64,000 nt of DNA, from contig NZ_KB889629.1 in assembly GCF_000372745.1 (NCBI RefSeq), positions 124,049-188,048 on the forward strand. Direction: 5' to 3'. The DNA is from Embleya scabrispora DSM 41855. GTDB lineage: Bacteria > Actinomycetota > Actinomycetes > Streptomycetales > Streptomycetaceae. The position numbers and the translations under genes were made by a program. Below the pieces are notes generated by a model. The model saw nothing but the letters and a program-made list of their open reading frames with translations, searched no databases and was not told the DNA's origin. Shown here piece by piece: positions 26,595 to 35,032 of this stretch; within the stretch, counting starts at the first letter, position 1; every line of letters starts with the position of its first letter.

Positions 26595-27191
26595 ATGAGA
26601 CCGGGGGCAACCAAGCGCATCGCCGTCAGCGGAACCGTCGTGGCGTTCCTGATCGTGGCCGGGCTGGGCAACCAGTGGGTGTTCAAGGAGGCGTGGGGCG
26701 CCTCCAGCGACAGCGGCAAGTGGTACATGGAGCTGCTGCGGATCCTCGGCCATCCGCTGTGGATCGCGGACAAGGGCGATCTCGGCGACGAGTTCCGCTT
26801 CAACTTCACCACCAGGGACGTCACCGCGGGCTACGTCGGCATCGCGGTGCTGTTCCTGGTGGTCGCGGCCGTGCTCGCGGCGGGTGCGCGCGGCCTGAAC
26901 GAGCGCGCCGGCGGGTTCGTGGCGTTCGTACTCGGCTGGTTCGCGCTGGTGCTCGGCGGCGCCCTCCACGCGCTGACCGTATTCGCGGTCGCGTACGACC
27001 AGGCCGGGCGCAGGCACGAGGGCTCGGGCTTCCACAACGCGATGACCGCGATGCAGGCGGGGGCCCACTTCGGTCTGCTCACCGGATGGCTGGTGGGCCT
27101 GGCCGCGGCGGCCGGCTACGCGGGGTCGCGCGGGGCGGGCGGCCCGATCGGCTACCCGCCGTCGAACCTCTACGGCCAACCCGCCGGGTAG
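26595..27191 (+). CDS. four-helix membrane protein of unknown function, tail probably frameshifted
   Basis: A 198-residue membrane protein with hydrophobic helices at about residues 10-27, 82-103, 114-137 and 160-182. I do not recognise the family. The stop TAG 27189-27191 falls directly after NLYGQPAG. Another frame continues from this point for about 50 codons as a Pro/Gly/Tyr-rich tail (GNLGYGLPPQAP, then ending PPGGYRP), very like the disordered tails of such proteins. A one-base change near 27170-27190 would join them, so the annotated end may be an artefact or a true truncation. Confidence 0.65.
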   Translation: MRPGATKRIAVSGTVVAFLIVAGLGNQWVFKEAWGASSDSGKWYMELLRILGHPLWIADKGDLGDEFRFNFTTRDVTAGYVGIAVLFLVVAAVLAAGARGLNERAGGFVAFVLGWFALVLGGALHALTVFAVAYDQAGRRHEGSGFHNAMTAMQAGAHFGLLTGWLVGLAAAAGYAGSRGAGGPIGYPPSNLYGQPAG

Positions 27192-27379
27192 GCCTGCCCG
27201 GCGCCCCCGGCAACCTCGGCTACGGCCTCCCGCCGCAGGCGCCGCGGTCGCCGTACGACGCCCCCACCACCATCCGACCGGCCGGCCCGCCGCCCTCCGC
27301 GCCGCCTCGGCCGACCGGTGCGCCGGACACGCCACCCGGTGGATACCGGCCCTGACGGGACGTTCGGGACGGCGCCTGA

Positions 27380-27385
27380 GAGACT
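27380..27385 (+). promoter_or_regulatory. -10-like GAGACT for rpiB
   Basis: GAGACT ends seven bases before ATG 27393, with no Shine-Dalgarno sequence. Confidence 0.35.
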
Positions 27386-27392
27386 GCGACCC

Positions 27393-27860
27393 ATGCGCGT
27401 TTACCTCGGCTCCGACCATGCCGGCTACGACCTCAAGCAGCACCTCATCGCGTGGCTCGACGCCAACGGCCACGAGGCCGTCGACTGCGGCCCGGCCGTG
27501 CAGGCCGACTCCTACGACTACCCCGTGTACTGCCTGCGGGCCGGCGAGCGGGTGGCCGCCGACCCGGGCAGCCTGGGCGTCGTGCTCGGCGGCTCCGGCA
27601 ACGGCGAGGCGATCGCGGCGAACAAGGTCAAGGGTGTGCGCTGCGCCCTTGTCTGGAGCCAGGAGACGGCGTCGCTGGCCCGCGAACACAACAACGCGAA
27701 CGTGATCTCCATGGGCGCGCGCATGCATTCGCTCGAGGACGCCACGAAGTTCCTCGAGGTCTTCGTGAACACCCCGTACAGCGAGGCCGAGCGGCACACC
27801 CGCCGGATCAACATGCTCACCAAGTACGAGAACACCGGCGAGCTGCCGACCCTGTCGTAG
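27393..27860 (+). CDS. rpiB: ribose-5-phosphate isomerase B
   Basis: A 155-residue RpiB/LacAB-type isomerase interconverting ribose 5-phosphate and ribulose 5-phosphate in the pentose phosphate pathway. Signatures are GSDHAGYDLK at the N-terminus and GGSGNGEAIAANK, where actinobacterial enzymes use a Glu base in place of the Cys of the E. coli type. The NNANVISMGAR phosphate-binding region follows. A perfect 13-bp hairpin ends the gene, and nei follows independently. Confidence 0.94.
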   Translation: MRVYLGSDHAGYDLKQHLIAWLDANGHEAVDCGPAVQADSYDYPVYCLRAGERVAADPGSLGVVLGGSGNGEAIAANKVKGVRCALVWSQETASLAREHNNANVISMGARMHSLEDATKFLEVFVNTPYSEAERHTRRINMLTKYENTGELPTLS

Positions 27861-27878
27861 TCCACGCCGTACCCACTC

Positions 27879-27909
27879 CGCCCCCGATCGGTCCGCCCGA
27901 TCGGGGGCG
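27879..27909 (+). terminator. hairpin after rpiB
   Basis: CGCCCCCGATCGG (27879-27891) and CCGATCGGGGGCG (27897-27909) form a perfect 13-bp stem with a 5-base loop, 18 bp after the stop. Confidence 0.8.
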
Positions 27910-27994
27910 TCGGCATGTCGGTGGGGGTCGGTAGCGTTGGGATGTCACACCACCCCGCATCCCGTCCGAGCGTCATCGCTGCGTTGGAGGCCGC

Positions 27995-28822
27995 GTGCCC
28001 GAGGGCCACACCATTCACCGTCTCGCCACCACCCACCAAGAGCGGTTCGGGGGATTGCCGCTGCGGCTGACCAGCCCGCAGGGGCGCTTCGCGGAGAGCG
28101 CGGCGCTGCTCGACGGCGAGCGACTGGTCTCCACCGACGCACACGGAAAACACCTGTTCCTGGAGTTCTCCGGCGAGCGCTTCATCCACGTGCACCTGGG
28201 TCTGTACGGACAGTTCTCCTTCGGCGAGGGTGACAAGCTGCCCGACCCGGTCGGCCAGGTTCGACTGCGGCTGGCCGCGAAGGTGCCGGGCGGGGCGGCC
28301 TGGGCCGATCTGCGCGGGCCGACCGCGTGCCGACTCCTGGACCGGGCCGAGAAGGACGCGGTGCACGCCCGGCTGGGCCCCGACCCGCTGCGGGCGGACG
28401 CGGACCCGGCGGCGGCATGGAGCCGGATCCGGCGCAGCGCCAAGCCGATCGGCGCGTTGTTGATGGAACAGGACGTGCTCGCCGGCGTGGGCAACGTGTA
28501 CCGCGCCGAGGTGCTGTTCCGGTTCGGGGTCGACCCGCGGCTGCCCGGCAACCGGCTCGCGCGGGCGACCTGGGACGCGATGTGGGCCGACCTGGTGCTG
28601 CTGATGCGCGAGGGCGTGCGGCTGGGCCGGATCGACACCGTGCGGCCCGAGCACACCCCCGAGGCGATGGGTCGCGAGCCGCGCAAGGACGATCACGGCG
28701 GCGAGGTCTACGTCTACCGGCGCACCGACATGCCCTGCTTGGTGTGTGAAACCCAGGTCGAGACCGCCGAGTTGGTCGGCCGGAATCTGTTCTGGTGTCC
28801 CACCTGTCAGCCGTCGGCGTAA
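27995..28822 (+). CDS. nei: Fpg/Nei-family DNA glycosylase/AP lyase
   Basis: A 275-residue base-excision repair enzyme. The mature N-terminus PEGHTIHRL gives the catalytic Pro2 and Glu3. A helix-two-turn-helix contains QDVLAGVGNVYRAE. A C-terminal zinc finger has CLVC near 249-252 and CPTC near 268-271. The PEGHT start and overall form resemble actinobacterial Nei1, which removes oxidised pyrimidines. GTG start is fixed by the required Pro2. Monocistronic, behind the rpiB terminator. Confidence 0.9.
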   Translation: MPEGHTIHRLATTHQERFGGLPLRLTSPQGRFAESAALLDGERLVSTDAHGKHLFLEFSGERFIHVHLGLYGQFSFGEGDKLPDPVGQVRLRLAAKVPGGAAWADLRGPTACRLLDRAEKDAVHARLGPDPLRADADPAAAWSRIRRSAKPIGALLMEQDVLAGVGNVYRAEVLFRFGVDPRLPGNRLARATWDAMWADLVLLMREGVRLGRIDTVRPEHTPEAMGREPRKDDHGGEVYVYRRTDMPCLVCETQVETAELVGRNLFWCPTCQPSA

Positions 28823-28844
28823 CCTCCGGTTGATGACCGTTCGG

Positions 28845-28850
28845 TAGTGT
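28845..28850 (+). promoter_or_regulatory. -10 element TAGTGT for a leaderless phosphatase gene
   Basis: TAGTGT ends six bases before GTG 28857. Confidence 0.5.
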
Positions 28851-28856
28851 CGCGGG

Positions 28857-29987
28857 GTGGCCGCGCCGACGAGCAGTAGAAACCGGGTGGGCAGGACCGG
28901 GAGGCGCGCGGCACTGGCGCGTTCCGGCCGGCGTGTCGTGTCCTGGCTGCGGCATCGGATCCTGCCCTCGGACGGGTTCGCCCTGGCCGGACTGCTGGCC
29001 TCGGTGACCGCGTGCGGCCTGCTGTCGGACGTGGACGCGTCGTGGTTTCCCGCGACGATGGCGGCGGTGCCCATCCTGATCGGCGGGCTGGTCCTGCGGA
29101 TGCCCAGCCTGCTGCTCCTGTACGCGGCCACCGCCGGGGTCCTGGCGGCCCAGCACCAGGTGCACGATCGCGACGAGGTCACCGGCGGCACCATCCTGGT
29201 GGTCGGGGCGATCGCGGGCATCGTGCTGCTGATGGCCCGGATGCGGACCCGCCTGGGGGTGCAGTGGACGCGCGGCGAGTCGATGTTGTTCGACCTGCGC
29301 GATCGGTTGCGGGCGCAGGGCGAGATGCCGGTGCTGCCGCCGCAGTGGCATACCGAGGTGGTGCTGCGGCCGGCCGGTGGGCAGTCGTTCTCCGGTGACT
29401 TCCTGGTCGCCTCCCGAGGCGCCGGCGGCGGGCGGGTGCTGGAGGTGGTGCTCGTCGACGTCTCCGGCAAGGGGCTGGCCGCAGGCTCGCGCGCGTTGAT
29501 GCTCTCCGGCGCGTTCGGCGGGTTGCTCGGGTCACTGCCCCCACGCGACTTCCTGCCCGCGGCGAACGACTACCTGTTGCGCCAGGAGTGGGCGGAGGGC
29601 TTCGCGACGGCGGTGCACGTGGTGCTCGACCTGGAGTCGGGCGAGTACGAGCTGATCTCGGCGGGCCACCCGCCGGGGGTGCACTGGATCGCCGGGTCCG
29701 GTCGGTGGCGGGTGATCGAGGCGGTCGGCCCACTCCTGGGCGTGATCGAGGACGCCGGCTTCGAGGGCGTCAAGGGTCGGTTGGGTCCCGGCGACGCGCT
29801 CCTGCTGTTCACCGACGGCATGGTGGAGATGCCCGGCGAGGACATCGCCACCGGCATCGACCGCTTCCTCGGCGTGGCCGAGCGCATGGTCCAGGACGAC
29901 TTTCGCGACGCGGCGCGGCGGATCGTGGCCGCGGCCGGTCGCAACGTCGGGGACGACCGGGCGGTGGTGTTGCTGCGCCGGCGCTGA
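28857..29987 (+). CDS. membrane-anchored PP2C/SpoIIE-type Ser/Thr phosphatase
   Basis: A 376-residue protein. The N-terminus (about 40-130) has three or four hydrophobic helices. The C-terminal half is a PP2C_SIG (SpoIIE/RsbU) phosphatase: metal-binding Asp in SGDFL and VDVSGKG, ISAGHPPG, and FTDGMVE near the end, closing with GDDRAVVLLRR. It probably dephosphorylates an anti-sigma-factor antagonist, the usual partner of this class in Streptomyces; no partner gene is adjacent. Convergent with cbiO, sharing a terminator. Confidence 0.88.
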   Translation: MAAPTSSRNRVGRTGRRAALARSGRRVVSWLRHRILPSDGFALAGLLASVTACGLLSDVDASWFPATMAAVPILIGGLVLRMPSLLLLYAATAGVLAAQHQVHDRDEVTGGTILVVGAIAGIVLLMARMRTRLGVQWTRGESMLFDLRDRLRAQGEMPVLPPQWHTEVVLRPAGGQSFSGDFLVASRGAGGGRVLEVVLVDVSGKGLAAGSRALMLSGAFGGLLGSLPPRDFLPAANDYLLRQEWAEGFATAVHVVLDLESGEYELISAGHPPGVHWIAGSGRWRVIEAVGPLLGVIEDAGFEGVKGRLGPGDALLLFTDGMVEMPGEDIATGIDRFLGVAERMVQDDFRDAARRIVAAAGRNVGDDRAVVLLRRR

Positions 29988-29998
29988 GCGGCCCCGGT

Positions 29999-30024
29999 GG
30001 GCCGGCGGGTGACCCGCCGGGCCC
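29999..30024. terminator. hairpin between convergent phosphatase and cbiO genes
   Basis: GGCGGGT and ACCCGCC pair around a single central base, extended by GGGCC/GGGCCC with a one-base bulge. It lies between two convergent stops. Confidence 0.55.
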
Positions 30025-30030
30025 GCCGGA

Positions 30031-30879
30031 TCAGTTCGTCCGGGTTTCGAGGGTGGTCGGCCGGACCGCCAGGGCGGCCAGCTCGGCCGGTGTGCGGGGC
30101 AGCCCGCCCGCCGGCATCAGCCCGTGCGCGGCCAGCACCGCGGCCGCCGCGTGGGCCCAGGTCGGCCGCAGGCTCGCCGCGGCCAGCAACGTGGTGTCCG
30201 CGAGCAGCGTCTCCGCCGGTCCGGTGTGCAGGCGCCCGTCGGCCAGCACCGCCGCATCGTCGGCCCAGCGCAGCGCGAGGTCCACGTCGTGCGTGGCCAT
30301 CACCACCGTCGTCCCGGCGGCGCGCAGCTCGGCGAGGGTGTCCAGGAGGGCCTCCTGCCCGGCCGGGTCCAGGCCCGCGGTCGGCTCGTCCAGCACCAGC
30401 ACCTCGGGTCGCATCGCGATCGCCCCGGCGATGGCGACCCGCTTGCGCTGGCCGAAGGACAGCAGGTGCACCGGCCGCTCCGCCAACGCGGTGATCTCCA
30501 GCGCGGCCAGTGCCTCGGCCACCCGCGAGCGCACCTCGGCCGGGTCCAGCCCCAGGTTGAGCGGCCCGAACGAGACGTCCTGGGCCACCGACGCGGAGAA
30601 CAACTGGTCGTCGGGATCCTGGACGACCAACTGCACGACCCGGCGCAGCGCGGTGAGTCCCTTGCGGTCGTGCCGAATCGGCGCCCCGTGCAGTTCGACG
30701 TGTCCCGAGTCCGGCGTCAGGCCGCCGGTCAACAGCCGCAGCAGCGTGGTCTTGCCGCTGCCGTTGGGCCCGAGCAGGGCCAGCGCGCGCCCGGCCGGAA
30801 CGGTCAGGGACAACCCGCTCAACACCGGCGGCCCGTCCTCGTAGGCGTAGCCGATCTCTCGTACCCGCAACGGAATCAC
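30031..30879 (-). CDS. cbiO: cobalt ECF transporter ATPase CbiO
   Basis: A 282-residue ABC ATPase that powers cobalt uptake. Walker A is GPNGSGKTT, the Q-loop VVQDPDDQLFS is typical of ECF ATPases, the signature is LLSFGQRKRVAIAG and Walker B LVLDEPTAGLD. The start GTG overlaps the cbiQ stop by GTGA (30876-30879). Last gene of cbiMNQO, under the cobalamin riboswitch. Confidence 0.93.
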   Translation of the reverse strand: MIPLRVREIGYAYEDGPPVLSGLSLTVPAGRALALLGPNGSGKTTLLRLLTGGLTPDSGHVELHGAPIRHDRKGLTALRRVVQLVVQDPDDQLFSASVAQDVSFGPLNLGLDPAEVRSRVAEALAALEITALAERPVHLLSFGQRKRVAIAGAIAMRPEVLVLDEPTAGLDPAGQEALLDTLAELRAAGTTVVMATHDVDLALRWADDAAVLADGRLHTGPAETLLADTTLLAAASLRPTWAHAAAAVLAAHGLMPAGGLPRTPAELAALAVRPTTLETRTN

Positions 30880-31619
30880 GGCACCACCGATACCAGGAGA
30901 AGGGTGGTGGCGACGACCGCCGCCACCACGAACAGGGAGCCCGCCACGAAGGCGCGCGAGATCGGTACCTCGTCCACCAGCACCCGCAGGCGCCCGTCGT
31001 AGCCGCGCCCGGCCAGGCCCGCCTCCAGGCGCTGGGCGCGGGCGAACGCGTGCACGAACACCGCCGAGCCGAGCCCGGCCACCGAGCGCCACCGGGCCCG
31101 GCGGGTGCGATGGCCCAGCCGGCCGGCCTGCGCCTGGTTGATCCGCGCGGTCGTGTCGTAGAGCAGGAACAACATCCGGTACATCACCGCCGCGACGTCC
31201 ACCACGGCGGCCGGGACCCCCACTCGGGTCAGCCTGGGCAGCACGTCCGACAGCGGCGTGGTGAACGCGAACAACATCATCGCGAGGCCGGCGGCACCGG
31301 AGCGGGCCAGCAACTCGCCCGCGTGACGCGGCCCGTCCTCGGCCCAGGCGACGCCGTCCGCGCCGATGCTCACCAGCAGCGTCAGGGCGCCGGTCGCGGC
31401 GAAGCCCATTGGGGCGCGGGCGGCCCGCCACAGCCGCCGGGCGGGCACCTTCGCGAACCCGAACGCGACGACCAGGACGGTTGCGGCGACCAGCACCGCG
31501 CCGGGCCACGGCGGCAGCGCCACCGCGCAGCCGAGCAACCCGAAGGAGAGCACGGCCTTGTCGGCCGGATGGCGGCGCCGCCACGAACTCGCGTGCGCCG
31601 CCGCATCGATCGGCAACAC
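30876..31619 (-). CDS. cbiQ: cobalt ECF transporter transmembrane protein CbiQ
   Basis: A 247-residue T component. Several hydrophobic helices precede the coupling region with GRLGHRTRR and the EAGLAGRGYDGR motif (Ala-Arg-Gly helix) that contacts CbiO. The GTG at 31619 is preferred because it lies only 4 bases after the cbiN stop. The frame is open further upstream through cbiN but that reading would overlap it heavily. Stop overlaps cbiO. Confidence 0.88.
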   Translation of the reverse strand: MLPIDAAAHASSWRRRHPADKAVLSFGLLGCAVALPPWPGAVLVAATVLVVAFGFAKVPARRLWRAARAPMGFAATGALTLLVSIGADGVAWAEDGPRHAGELLARSGAAGLAMMLFAFTTPLSDVLPRLTRVGVPAAVVDVAAVMYRMLFLLYDTTARINQAQAGRLGHRTRRARWRSVAGLGSAVFVHAFARAQRLEAGLAGRGYDGRLRVLVDEVPISRAFVAGSLFVVAAVVATTLLLVSVVP

Positions 31620-31623
31620 CGGA

Positions 31624-31992
31624 TCAGCGACCCGGGCCGGCTGCCGGTGCTCCGGCGGCCGCGCCCACCGGCTCGTCGGGCGTGTCCGCGGCCTCCGGCG
31701 CAAGCCTGCGACGGGTGCGCTTGACGCCGAACATGTATCCGACCACGCCCGCGCCGAGGGCGGCCTGCAACGCGAACAGACCGGACTCGATCTCGCCGGA
31801 CGGCGGTTCGTACAGCGGGCTGAACCACGGCTCGTAGTCCGGGTCGTTCTCGGTGATCGCGGTCTCGGCCTGGGTGTCGGCGCCCGCGAACGGCTCGTCC
31901 TTGTGGTCGCCCATCCCCAACACCACGGGCAGCGCCGCGAGCAGCACCACAGCCAGCACGATCAGCAGGTTGATCTTCGTCGAGCGCTTCAC
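31624..31992 (-). CDS. cbiN: cobalt transport protein CbiN
   Basis: A 122-residue auxiliary component. One helix follows the MKRSTK start, a periplasmic-side loop carries the conserved GADTQAE and [14 protein letters not shown] segment ([22 protein letters not shown]), and a second helix is at about 70-90. CbiN helps CbiM load Co2+. The C-terminus has an extra Ala/Pro/Gly tail. Start overlaps the cbiM stop by four bases. Confidence 0.92.
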   Translation of the reverse strand: MKRSTKINLLIVLAVVLLAALPVVLGMGDHKDEPFAGADTQAETAITENDPDYEPWFSPLYEPPSGEIESGLFALQAALGAGVVGYMFGVKRTRRRLAPEAADTPDEPVGAAAGAPAAGPGR

Positions 31993-32702
31993 TTGGTCTT
32001 CTCCTCCTCGCGCGCGACCCGCGCGTCCGTGACCACACCGAGGCGGATCAGGTCGCCTCGACTGGACTGCCGCAGCAGGCGCACGACCAGGACGGTCAGC
32101 AGACCCTCACTGATCGCCAGTGGGATCTGGGTGAGCGAGAAGATGCCGCCGAACTTGGCCAGGGCACCGGGGAATCCGCTGTCGGGGTCGGGGAAGGCGA
32201 GGGCCAGCTGCACGCTGGTGACGCAGTACGTGCTCAGGTCCGCGACGAACGCGCCCAGGAACACCGCGACGTCCAGCGGCATCGTGCCGCCGCGTCGATC
32301 GAGCAGTGAGCGGGCCAGCCGATACGCGCCGTAGCCGGCCCACGGGCCGACGATCGCCATCGAGAACGCGTTCGCACCGAGCGTGGTCAGCCCGCCGTGC
32401 GCCAGCAGCAGCGCCTGGAAGAGCAGGGTGATCGTACCCAGCACGGCCATGATCGGTGGGCGGAACAGGATGGCGCCCAGTCCGGTGCCGGTGGGATGCG
32501 AGCAACTCCCGGTGACGGAGGGAATCTTCAGCGCGGACAGGACGAACGAGAACGCGCCGGAGGCGCCCAACAACAGGGTGTTCTCGGGGCGGTCGCGCAC
32601 CTCGCGGGTGAGCGCGCGGGCGCCGTGGACGACGAACGGGGCGGACGCGACGCCCCAGGCGGCGGCGTGTTCCCAGGGCAGATAGCCCTCGGCGATATGC
32701 AT
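31989..32702 (-). CDS. cbiM: cobalt transport substrate-binding protein CbiM
   Basis: A 237-residue membrane S component. The N-terminus MHIAEGYLP is diagnostic: the His and free N-terminus coordinate the metal. About six to seven hydrophobic helices follow, including [17 protein letters not shown] with a second metal-binding His. First gene of the operon; a cobalamin riboswitch occupies the leader, so the imported metal is cobalt rather than nickel. The SD-like GAGAGGG before the ATG faces a complementary CCCTTCCTC, which may form a sequestering hairpin. Confidence 0.94.
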   Translation of the reverse strand: MHIAEGYLPWEHAAAWGVASAPFVVHGARALTREVRDRPENTLLLGASGAFSFVLSALKIPSVTGSCSHPTGTGLGAILFRPPIMAVLGTITLLFQALLLAHGGLTTLGANAFSMAIVGPWAGYGAYRLARSLLDRRGGTMPLDVAVFLGAFVADLSTYCVTSVQLALAFPDPDSGFPGALAKFGGIFSLTQIPLAISEGLLTVLVVRLLRQSSRGDLIRLGVVTDARVAREEEKTK

Positions 32703-32740
32703 GAGGAAGGGTCCCTCTCCAACACCTCGTGGACGGACGA

Positions 32741-32929
32741 TCGCCGTGGCCGGTCTCCTGGCTGACGGGTCGTACGTTCACGTCTCCGCCTTCCCGGGGC
32801 CGCGCAAGCGGTCCCAGTGGCTTCCCCGAGGCGACGAATCAACGTGTCCGCGGGGATGGAGGAGAACTTCCCGATCACAGTGGCGAGGGCCGCGCCGGCA
32901 TCGAACCGGCTTCCCGAACACCACGGCGA
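32741..32929 (-). promoter_or_regulatory. cobalamin riboswitch in the cbiMNQO leader
   Basis: On the minus strand the AdoCbl aptamer consensus is clear: GGGAAGCCGGT, then CCGGCGCGG, GCCACTGTGATCGGGAAG, and the B12 box AGCCAGGAGACCGGCC (plus-strand 32748-32763). The P1 stem is exact: the 5' TCGCCGTGG (plus 32921-32929) pairs with the 3' CCACGGCGA (plus 32741-32749). It lies 38 bp before cbiM. In this class B12 binding turns off expression, here of cobalt import. The mechanism (translation or termination) is not settled. Confidence 0.93.
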
Positions 32930-32933
32930 GCCG

Positions 32934-32963
32934 ACACTAGTGGTCGGATGGACATGGCGACAA
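32934..32963 (-). promoter_or_regulatory. promoter of the riboswitch-cbiMNQO transcript
   Basis: On the minus strand TTGTCG (plus 32958-32963) and TAGTGT (plus 32934-32939) are separated by 18 bp. Transcription would begin near 32927, just where the riboswitch P1 stem starts. Confidence 0.6.
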
Positions 32964-33114
32964 GGTGGCATTTGCAAACCGTGCGCAAGACCACAAAATG
33001 CGGGCGGAGCGGTCGAGCAATAGCCGCATTCCGGAAGGTGGTCGATGCACCGGGGCGGCACGCGGGAAGGCCATCGGCGCGCTCGAAGGCGAGGACGAGT
33101 GCTTCGCGGCGGAC

Positions 33115-33660
33115 TCAGTCCAGGCCGGGTCCGCGGCCGCGGACCACCAGGGTGCCCGCCACCCGGTCGCCGACCCGCCGGCGCCGCTCGTCGGTGAGCA
33201 TCGCGGTCAGTCCGATCGCGCCGAGCGCGAACGCGTCGACGGCCAACAGCAGCCAGCGGATCCCCAGTTGCCGCCGGCCGGCGCGTCCGCCGGATACGTC
33301 CACAACACGGATGCCGAACACCTGCATGCCCCACGTGCGCCCGTCGTGTTCGGCGGGTCGCAGCACCCAGTACCAGAGCAGGATCGCGACCGCGACGACG
33401 ATCACGCCGGCGGTGATCGTCGCGGTCAGCGGACCGCTGCGGATCGAACCGTCGGGGTGGGTGGGCAGCAGCACGAACAGGAACATCGCGGCCCCGGGCA
33501 ACACCGCGGAGGCGACCACGTCCACCAGGAACTGGCCGCATCGACGCCACACCACGAAGGAGTCGAGCGGGCTCTCGACATCGGGCAGCCACAACCGGGC
33601 ACCCGACCGGGCGGGCCGCGCCGAGCGCGCGAAGTGCTGCGGAAGGCCGCGTTCGTACAT
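33115..33660 (-). CDS. RDD-family membrane protein
   Basis: A 181-residue membrane protein. The RDD signature is modified (WRRCGQFLVDVVAS at about 40), followed by two helices (about 52-70 and 85-102) and the conserved GRTWGMQVFGIRVVD. A third hydrophobic segment LLLAVDAFALGAIGLTAML precedes the RRVGDRVAGTLVV ending. Function of RDD proteins is largely unknown. The ATG at 33660 is chosen by homology to the family's usual N-terminus; the frame is open upstream to 33840 but that part is low-complexity. Confidence 0.8.
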   Translation of the reverse strand: MYERGLPQHFARSARPARSGARLWLPDVESPLDSFVVWRRCGQFLVDVVASAVLPGAAMFLFVLLPTHPDGSIRSGPLTATITAGVIVVAVAILLWYWVLRPAEHDGRTWGMQVFGIRVVDVSGGRAGRRQLGIRWLLLAVDAFALGAIGLTAMLTDERRRRVGDRVAGTLVVRGRGPGLD

Positions 33661-33846
33661 GTCCTTGTACTTTCCGCTACCGGCCGGGTTGACTCCCGGC
33701 ACGGCCGGATATCGCCGAGATTGCGCCCGGTCGGCGGACACGAGGGCCGACCGGGGCGCCGGGCGGGCGATCGAGCGGTCGCCGGAGTCGACCGGAGGGC
33801 GCGTGCCGATGACGCGGTGGTCGCCCGGCGACGCGGCCACGATGTG

Positions 33847-33918
33847 CCCGGTGGCCCGGTGGCCCGGTGGCCCGGTGGCCCGGTGGCCCGGTGGCCCGGT
33901 GGCCCGGTGGCCCGGTGG
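33847..33918. repeat. nine perfect tandem copies of the 8-bp unit CCCGGTGG
   Basis: The unit CCCGGTGG is repeated nine times without a mismatch over 72 bp, ending 25 bp beyond the aldolase stop. It is in noncoding DNA between two minus-strand genes. An 8-bp period shifts frame each unit, so it does not code for a clean peptide repeat. Confidence 0.95.
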
Positions 33919-33942
33919 TGCCGCGCGCCCGGAGTCGGGGGG

Positions 33943-34797
33943 TCAGGGCGTCATCGGGCCGTCCGCCCCGAACAGGTCCGGCTCCGAGCGGCTGATCACG
34001 TCGTACAGCGGCTTGTAGTTGATCCAGGCGACCGTGTCGTTGCCCAGTTGCTCCCGGGTCAGCCGCGCGTTCTCCGGCGAGATCGGCTTGAGCTCGCCGG
34101 CCGCCTGGGCGAGCAGTTGTACCTGACAGGAGCGCTCCATGGTGATGAACCACCAGGCCGCGGCGTCGACCGACTGCCCGACCGTGAGCAGGCCGTGATT
34201 GCGCAGGATCAGCGCCTTGCGGGGGCCGAGCGTCTTGGCGATCCGGCGGCCCTCCTCGGCGTCGAGCACGACGCCCGCGTAGTCGTCGAACAACTCGTGG
34301 TCCTCGTAGAAGGGGCACACGTCCTGGGTTATCGGTTCGAGCCTGATGCCGAGCGCGGAGATCGCGCGTCCGTGCACGGAGTGGCTGTGCGCCGCCGCGA
34401 CCACGTCCGGGCGAGCCGCGTGGATCTGCGAGTGGATCGCGAACGCGGCCTGGTTGACGTGGAATCGGCCTTCGACGACCTGCCCCTCGTGGTTGACCAG
34501 GATCAGGTCGTCCACGGTGATGTGCTTGAACGACATCCCGAACGGGTTGACCCAGAAGTGGTCGGTGAGCTCCGGGTCGCGCGCGGTGATGTGCCCGGCC
34601 ACGCCCTCCTCGAAGCCGAATCGGCCGAACAGCCGCAGGGCCGCGGTCAATCGTTCCTTGCGGTGCCGGCGCTCCTGCTCGACGGTCTCGAACGTGGGCG
34701 GCAGCGCGAAGCTCAGGTCCGCCGGCGACACCGGCTTCGGCGGGGCCGGCTGCCGGGCCTGCTCGTCCTGGGCTTGCTGCGCATCGGTGCCGGACAT
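33943..34797 (-). CDS. class II aldolase/adducin-family protein
   Basis: A 284-residue protein with a disordered Gln/Pro-rich first 30 residues, then a fuculose-1-phosphate aldolase fold. Zn ligands are His in AAAHSHSVHGRA and the NHG His in LILRNHGLLTVG; Glu in FEEGVAGHITARDPE supplies the catalytic acid area. Substrate unknown; members include aldolases and epimerases. Monocistronic. The 72-bp tandem repeat lies just beyond its stop. Confidence 0.85.
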   Translation of the reverse strand: MSGTDAQQAQDEQARQPAPPKPVSPADLSFALPPTFETVEQERRHRKERLTAALRLFGRFGFEEGVAGHITARDPELTDHFWVNPFGMSFKHITVDDLILVNHEGQVVEGRFHVNQAAFAIHSQIHAARPDVVAAAHSHSVHGRAISALGIRLEPITQDVCPFYEDHELFDDYAGVVLDAEEGRRIAKTLGPRKALILRNHGLLTVGQSVDAAAWWFITMERSCQVQLLAQAAGELKPISPENARLTREQLGNDTVAWINYKPLYDVISRSEPDLFGADGPMTP

Positions 34798-34958
34798 GTG
34801 AATCTCCTCGGACTCGGGCCGCGCGGGACTTCGGCCGACGCTACCGGCGAGTCACATCCGAGGACAGCCCTCCGCGGACGTGTCTTCGACGAAGCCGCGG
34901 ATCCTAGCGCTCCATCGTCGTCCGGGTCGGGTTTCCGGAAATTAAGCGAATATTGCCC

Positions 34959-34977
34959 GCAGTCCGCTTCGGACTGC
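34959..34977. promoter_or_regulatory. perfect 8-bp inverted repeat, 3-base loop
   Basis: GCAGTCCG and CGGACTGC are exact reverse complements around CTT. Confidence 0.4.
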
Positions 34978-35009
34978 TTCTACGCTGCCGTTCATCGAGT
35001 CCGGGACGC

Positions 35010-35032
35010 CGAGTTCGAAGCAGTCGAACTCG
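35010..35032. promoter_or_regulatory. perfect 9-bp inverted repeat upstream of the roadblock gene
   Basis: CGAGTTCGA (35010-35018) and TCGAACTCG (35024-35032) are exact reverse complements around a 5-bp spacer, a typical operator layout for a dimeric regulator. Confidence 0.45.

Noticed and set aside
33661..33840. N-terminal extension of the RDD protein
   Set aside because: The extra region is low-complexity, lacks an RBS and contains no family sequence.
33847..33918. CRISPR array
   Set aside because: The unit is only 8 bp with no spacers and there are no cas genes; it is a simple tandem repeat.
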